From NCBI GenBank assembly GCA_050942625.1, contig JBMNNS010000079.1, positions 1 through 7,219 of the forward strand: a DNA stretch of 7,219 bases. Reading direction: 5' to 3'. The position numbers and the translations under genes are program-made. How positions within the stretch are numbered: the first letter of the stretch is position 1; the number at the start of each line of letters is the position of its first letter. This stretch comes from JBMNNS01 sp050942625. Lineage in GTDB: Bacteria > Bacillota > Dethiobacteria > DTU022 > UBA8154. Under the pieces are notes generated by a model, which saw nothing but the letters and a program-made list of their open reading frames with translations, was not told the DNA's origin and did not search any database. Below are positions 4,982-7,219 of this stretch, in pieces.

Positions 4982-6346
4982 TTATCTAAGCTTGGGTAAA
5001 GATTCTAAAACCTTGATTGAAATTTCCAGTTCTTCCTGTGGTAAAGTATAGTCCGTTAATTTTCCATCCAGGAAAGCATCATAGCCCGGTAAATCCAGCA
5101 GGCCATGGCCGCTCAGGTTGAACAGGATTGTTTTGGGATTGCCTTCTTCTTTTGCCTTCCTGGCTTCTTCGATTGCTGCCGCAATAGCATGATTGCTTTC
5201 CGGGGCACAGATCATACCTTCTGTACGGGCAAAAATAATACCTGCCTCATAGGTTTGCAGCTGGTTATAGGATCTCGTCTGGACAAGACCATCTACGATC
5301 AACTGGCTTACCAGGGGTGCCATGCCATGGTATCTCAATCCCCCGGCATGAATGGGCTTGGGTAAGAAGTTGTGTCCCAGTGTAAACATAGGCAATAGAG
5401 GTGTTTTTGCTGCTGTATCGCCAAAATCATAGGCAAAAGGACCTCTTGTTACGGTAGGACAGGCAGTAGGTTCAACTGCAATAATTTCTATTTTTTTGTC
5501 GTAGATTTTATCCCTTATAAAGGGGAATGATAGCCCGGCAAAGTTACTGCCTCCTCCCACACAACCGATCAGCACATCGGGATAGTCCCCGATCATTTCA
5601 AACTGTTTCTGGGCCTCCAGGCCTATAATAGTTTGGTGTAGCATCACATGATTCAAGACACTACCAAGGGAGTACTTTGTATTTTCAGAAGTAACAGCAT
5701 CCTCGACAGCTTCACTAATAGCCATCCCCAGACTTCCTGAGCAATTGGGATCCTCGGCCAGTATTTTGCGCCCGCACTCTGTTTCCATGCTGGGGCTTGC
5801 GATACAATCGGCCCCCCATGTTTTCATCATCAGCCGGCGGTAGGGCTTTTGCTCAAAGCTTACTCTTACCATATATACCTTGCATTCCAAACCAAACATG
5901 GAACACCCCAAGCTTATGGCACTGCCCCATTGCCCGGCCCCGGTTTCCGTAGTAATCCTTTTAGTACCAAATACCTTATTATAATAGGCCTGTGGAATAG
6001 CCGTGTTGGGTTTATGGCTGCCGGCAGGGCTGACCGATTCATCTTTATAATATATTTTAGCAGGGGTACCCAGGTATTTTTCTAACTCAACCGCTCTTTG
6101 AAGCGGTGTAGGTCTCCAGAGAAGTAATTTAGCCAGCACCTCGTCGGGGATATCGATCCACCGTTCTGTGCTAATCTCCTGCTCAATAAGGTTCATAGGA
6201 AAAATGCTGGAAAAGTCCTCAGGTCTGAGAGGTTTTCCTGTACCAGGGTTAAGAAAAGGTTGCAGTGGTGTGGGCATATCTGCTTGAATATTGTACCATT
6301 TTTTGGGGATTTCCCTTTCCGGCAAAATTACTTTTTGGATTGTCAT
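4982..6346 (-). CDS. trpB2: tryptophan synthase beta chain, TrpB2 type
   Basis: This 454-residue PLP enzyme joins indole (or a related nucleophile) with L-serine to make L-tryptophan in the cytosol. Visible motifs are the PLP Schiff-base lysine 112 in GSHKPNTA, TETGAGQWG (132-140) near the substrate carboxylate, the phosphate-binding GGGSN (264-268), and the C-terminal SGHGLLD (412-418). The extended N-terminus (KVILPEREIPKKWYNIQADM) and the length of about 450 residues mark the TrpB2 group, which is longer than TrpB1 (about 400) and often acts without TrpA. No trpA or other trp gene is in the window. The start is ATG 6346 after AAGGAGGAAA (6360-6351); the in-frame extension to 6415 would run through the T-box terminator. 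Expression should be controlled by the T-box leader just upstream. Some TrpB2 proteins salvage indole; that role here is inferred. Confidence 0.95.
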   Translation of the reverse strand: MTIQKVILPEREIPKKWYNIQADMPTPLQPFLNPGTGKPLRPEDFSSIFPMNLIEQEISTERWIDIPDEVLAKLLLWRPTPLQRAVELEKYLGTPAKIYYKDESVSPAGSHKPNTAIPQAYYNKVFGTKRITTETGAGQWGSAISLGCSMFGLECKVYMVRVSFEQKPYRRLMMKTWGADCIASPSMETECGRKILAEDPNCSGSLGMAISEAVEDAVTSENTKYSLGSVLNHVMLHQTIIGLEAQKQFEMIGDYPDVLIGCVGGGSNFAGLSFPFIRDKIYDKKIEIIAVEPTACPTVTRGPFAYDFGDTAAKTPLLPMFTLGHNFLPKPIHAGGLRYHGMAPLVSQLIVDGLVQTRSYNQLQTYEAGIIFARTEGMICAPESNHAIAAAIEEARKAKEEGNPKTILFNLSGHGLLDLPGYDAFLDGKLTDYTLPQEELEISIKVLESLPKLR

Positions 6347-6369
6347 TTTGTTTCCTCCTTTTAACATAA

Positions 6370-6676
6370 ATAAAAAACCCCCGTCCGTAGGGACGAGAGT
6401 ATCTCGCGGTGCCACCCAATTTACCCCATATCCGGGGTCACTCTTTAGAATACGGGAACAAAGATCTTGTTCCGATATCCCCTTCTTTTAACGGTAAAGT
6501 ACCGTCCCAGCCTACTATCATCAACTTTTGTGCATCTTCAGCCAGGCATCTCCAGGACCCATTCAACCGGCGATGAGGTACCGGGCTCACAGCTCTGGGT
6601 TTTCTTACCCAGCGCCCGGCTCTCTGAACCTATCTTTCCAGCCTACTACTTCCTGTCATTGAACTTTGCAATGTTT
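6370..6676 (-). ncRNA. T-box leader responding to uncharged tRNA-Trp
   Basis: The conserved T-box sequence TGGGTGGCACCGCG (6417-6404) is followed by an intrinsic terminator just before the trpB2 ribosome binding site. Upstream is a long structured leader with hairpins, including GGAACAA/TTGTTCC (6473-6455). The antiterminator bulge reads TGGC (6413-6410), which pairs with GCCA, that is a tRNA with discriminator G, as in bacterial tRNA-Trp. The probable specifier is TGG at 6561-6559, in the context GAA-TGG-G on the 3' side of stem I, which is the Trp codon. When uncharged tRNA-Trp binds, the antiterminator forms and trpB2 is transcribed. The exact stem I fold was not computed, and the 5' end is estimated from the promoter. 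Confidence 0.92.
6372..6399 (-). terminator. T-box attenuator terminator
   Basis: On the minus strand CTCTCGTCC (6399-6391) pairs through a CTAC loop with GGACGGGGG (6386-6378), including two G-U pairs, and six T residues (6377-6372) follow. It competes with the antiterminator that uses the T-box sequence immediately upstream, and it ends 11 bases before the trpB2 ribosome binding site. Confidence 0.9.
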
Positions 6677-6681
6677 TTTTT

Positions 6682-6711
6682 ATTCTAACACGATAGCATC
6701 AACAATGTCAA
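6682..6711 (-). promoter_or_regulatory. promoter of the T-box-trpB2 unit
   Basis: Consensus -35 TTGACA (6711-6706) and -10 TAGAAT (6687-6682) are 18 bp apart on the minus strand. It begins 17 bp after the stop of the upstream aminotransferase-like gene, so trpB2 has its own promoter and is not merely read through from that gene. Transcription should begin near 6675. Confidence 0.8.
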
Positions 6712-6728
6712 TTCTTTTGGAAAATAAT

Positions 6729-7219
6729 CTAAGTAATTAAGGCTTCTTTCATTACCTTGATAAGCTGCTCGTTTTCCTGCGGCAGACGGACTGCCAGGCG
6801 AATAAAATAGGGATCCAGCCCGGGAAAATTGGAGGCATCCCGAATTAAAATCCTTTTTTCGGCCATCCTTTGGGCAAGGGAAACCGCCTTCACACCGGTT
6901 TCCTTGAGGTTACAAAGCATAAAATTCACCGTGGAAGGATAAACCTTCATTCCTTTTATTGTACCTAAACCTTCCCGGAGATTTATTTTTTCTTTTTCTA
7001 TGTAAGCGATGCTTTTTGTGACATATTCCCTTTCCTGGAGGCACTTTTCACCGGCCCTTTGGGCCATAACATTGACACTCCAGGGGTCCCGGTGTTTTTC
7101 CATGGCTGCAATTAGTTTACGAGGACCAATTCCAAAGCCAAGGCGGATTCCTGGTAAAGCAAAAAGCTTGGTAAAAGAGAATAAGAGAAAAAAGGAGCAA
7201 GCCCGACTATTATTTTGAC
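6729..7219 (-). CDS. C-terminal part of a CobD/HisC-like PLP enzyme, cut by the window edge
   Basis: The frame is open from the right edge to TAG 6731-6729, giving 162 visible residues. It contains SFTKLFALPGIRLGFGIG, the lysine segment of fold-type I aminotransferases: the PLP lysine is residue 17 of the visible part (codon 7169-7167), and the arginine of GIRLG is the usual phosphate ligand. Then come RDPWSVNVMAQRAG and the C-terminal RDASNFPGLDPYFIRLAVR, with the carboxylate-binding arginine. These last motifs fit L-threonine-O-3-phosphate decarboxylase (CobD, cobalamin biosynthesis) better than histidinol-phosphate aminotransferase (HisC), but no cobalamin gene is in view. The ATG at 7103 is internal, since the lysine segment lies upstream of it. 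The first residues (QNNSRACSFFLL) look less conserved than expected, so a frameshift near 7190 is possible. The gene precedes the trpB2 leader on the same strand. Confidence 0.8.
   Translation of the reverse strand, partial: QNNSRACSFFLLFSFTKLFALPGIRLGFGIGPRKLIAAMEKHRDPWSVNVMAQRAGEKCLQEREYVTKSIAYIEKEKINLREGLGTIKGMKVYPSTVNFMLCNLKETGVKAVSLAQRMAEKRILIRDASNFPGLDPYFIRLAVRLPQENEQLIKVMKEALIT

Noticed and set aside
6347..6415. N-terminal extension of TrpB2 by 23 residues
   Set aside because: It would translate the T-box sequence and the attenuator terminator; the strong ribosome binding site before ATG 6346 decides the start.
1..7219. CRISPR arrays, tRNA or rRNA genes, phage or toxin-antitoxin modules
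   Set aside because: No regularly spaced repeats, cloverleaf sequences or rRNA-like conserved stretches were seen. The XRE gene has a membrane-protein partner rather than a recognisable toxin.

Overview
The window looks like the chromosome of a Gram-positive, low-to-mid GC Firmicute, probably a clostridium. The signs are strong AGGAGG-type ribosome binding sites before nearly every gene, TTG and GTG starts, a T-box leader, a TrpB2-type tryptophan synthase beta chain, and a YgzD-like short XRE regulator. I cannot name the genus from sequence alone.

Layout, left to right. Positions 1-409 hold minus-strand genes: the first codons of a gene running off the left edge (ATG at 8) and, upstream of it, a 77-residue helical protein of unknown function. 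Between the two is a 25-bp palindrome. Positions 410-721 contain no convincing gene, but at the right end lies a well-formed promoter flanked by two near-identical 18-bp palindromes. This promoter drives a plus-strand two-gene operon, a 68-residue XRE regulator and a four-helix DUF2178-like membrane protein (722-1377). A 119-bp element with perfect 20-bp inverted ends (1460-1578) lies between this operon and the convergent minus-strand operon.

Positions 1656-4290 form a metal-transport module. On the minus strand are an HMA-less P1B-type metal ATPase (628 residues), a 59-residue glycine-rich two-helix protein, and a small membrane-protein gene that overlaps the preceding stop by ATGA and carries an in-frame amber codon after residue 55. 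Diverging from the ATPase is a TetR-family regulator (4291-4854). The 168-bp region between them has a clear sigma-A promoter for the ATPase and three inverted repeats. The likely logic is a metal-responsive TetR repressor controlling an efflux pump and itself, but the metal is not determined. A strong terminator, T-rich on both sides, ends the tetR gene and probably also the convergent trpB2 transcript.

Positions 4982-7219 look like ordinary biosynthetic chromosome. trpB2 is preceded by a complete T-box leader with its own promoter. Its probable UGG specifier and its UGGC antiterminator bulge both fit tRNA-Trp, so the gene should be turned on when charged tRNA-Trp is scarce. Upstream on the same strand is the C-terminal part of a CobD/HisC-like PLP aminotransferase-fold enzyme, cut by the window edge.

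Several starts were reassigned from ribosome-binding-site evidence: the ATPase to GTG 4122, the 59-residue protein to ATG 2173, tetR to ATG 4291, and trpB2 to ATG 6346. I did not find a clearly new defence or mobile system. The most unusual items are the amber-interrupted small gene, the doubly palindromic XRE promoter, and the 119-bp inverted-repeat element.
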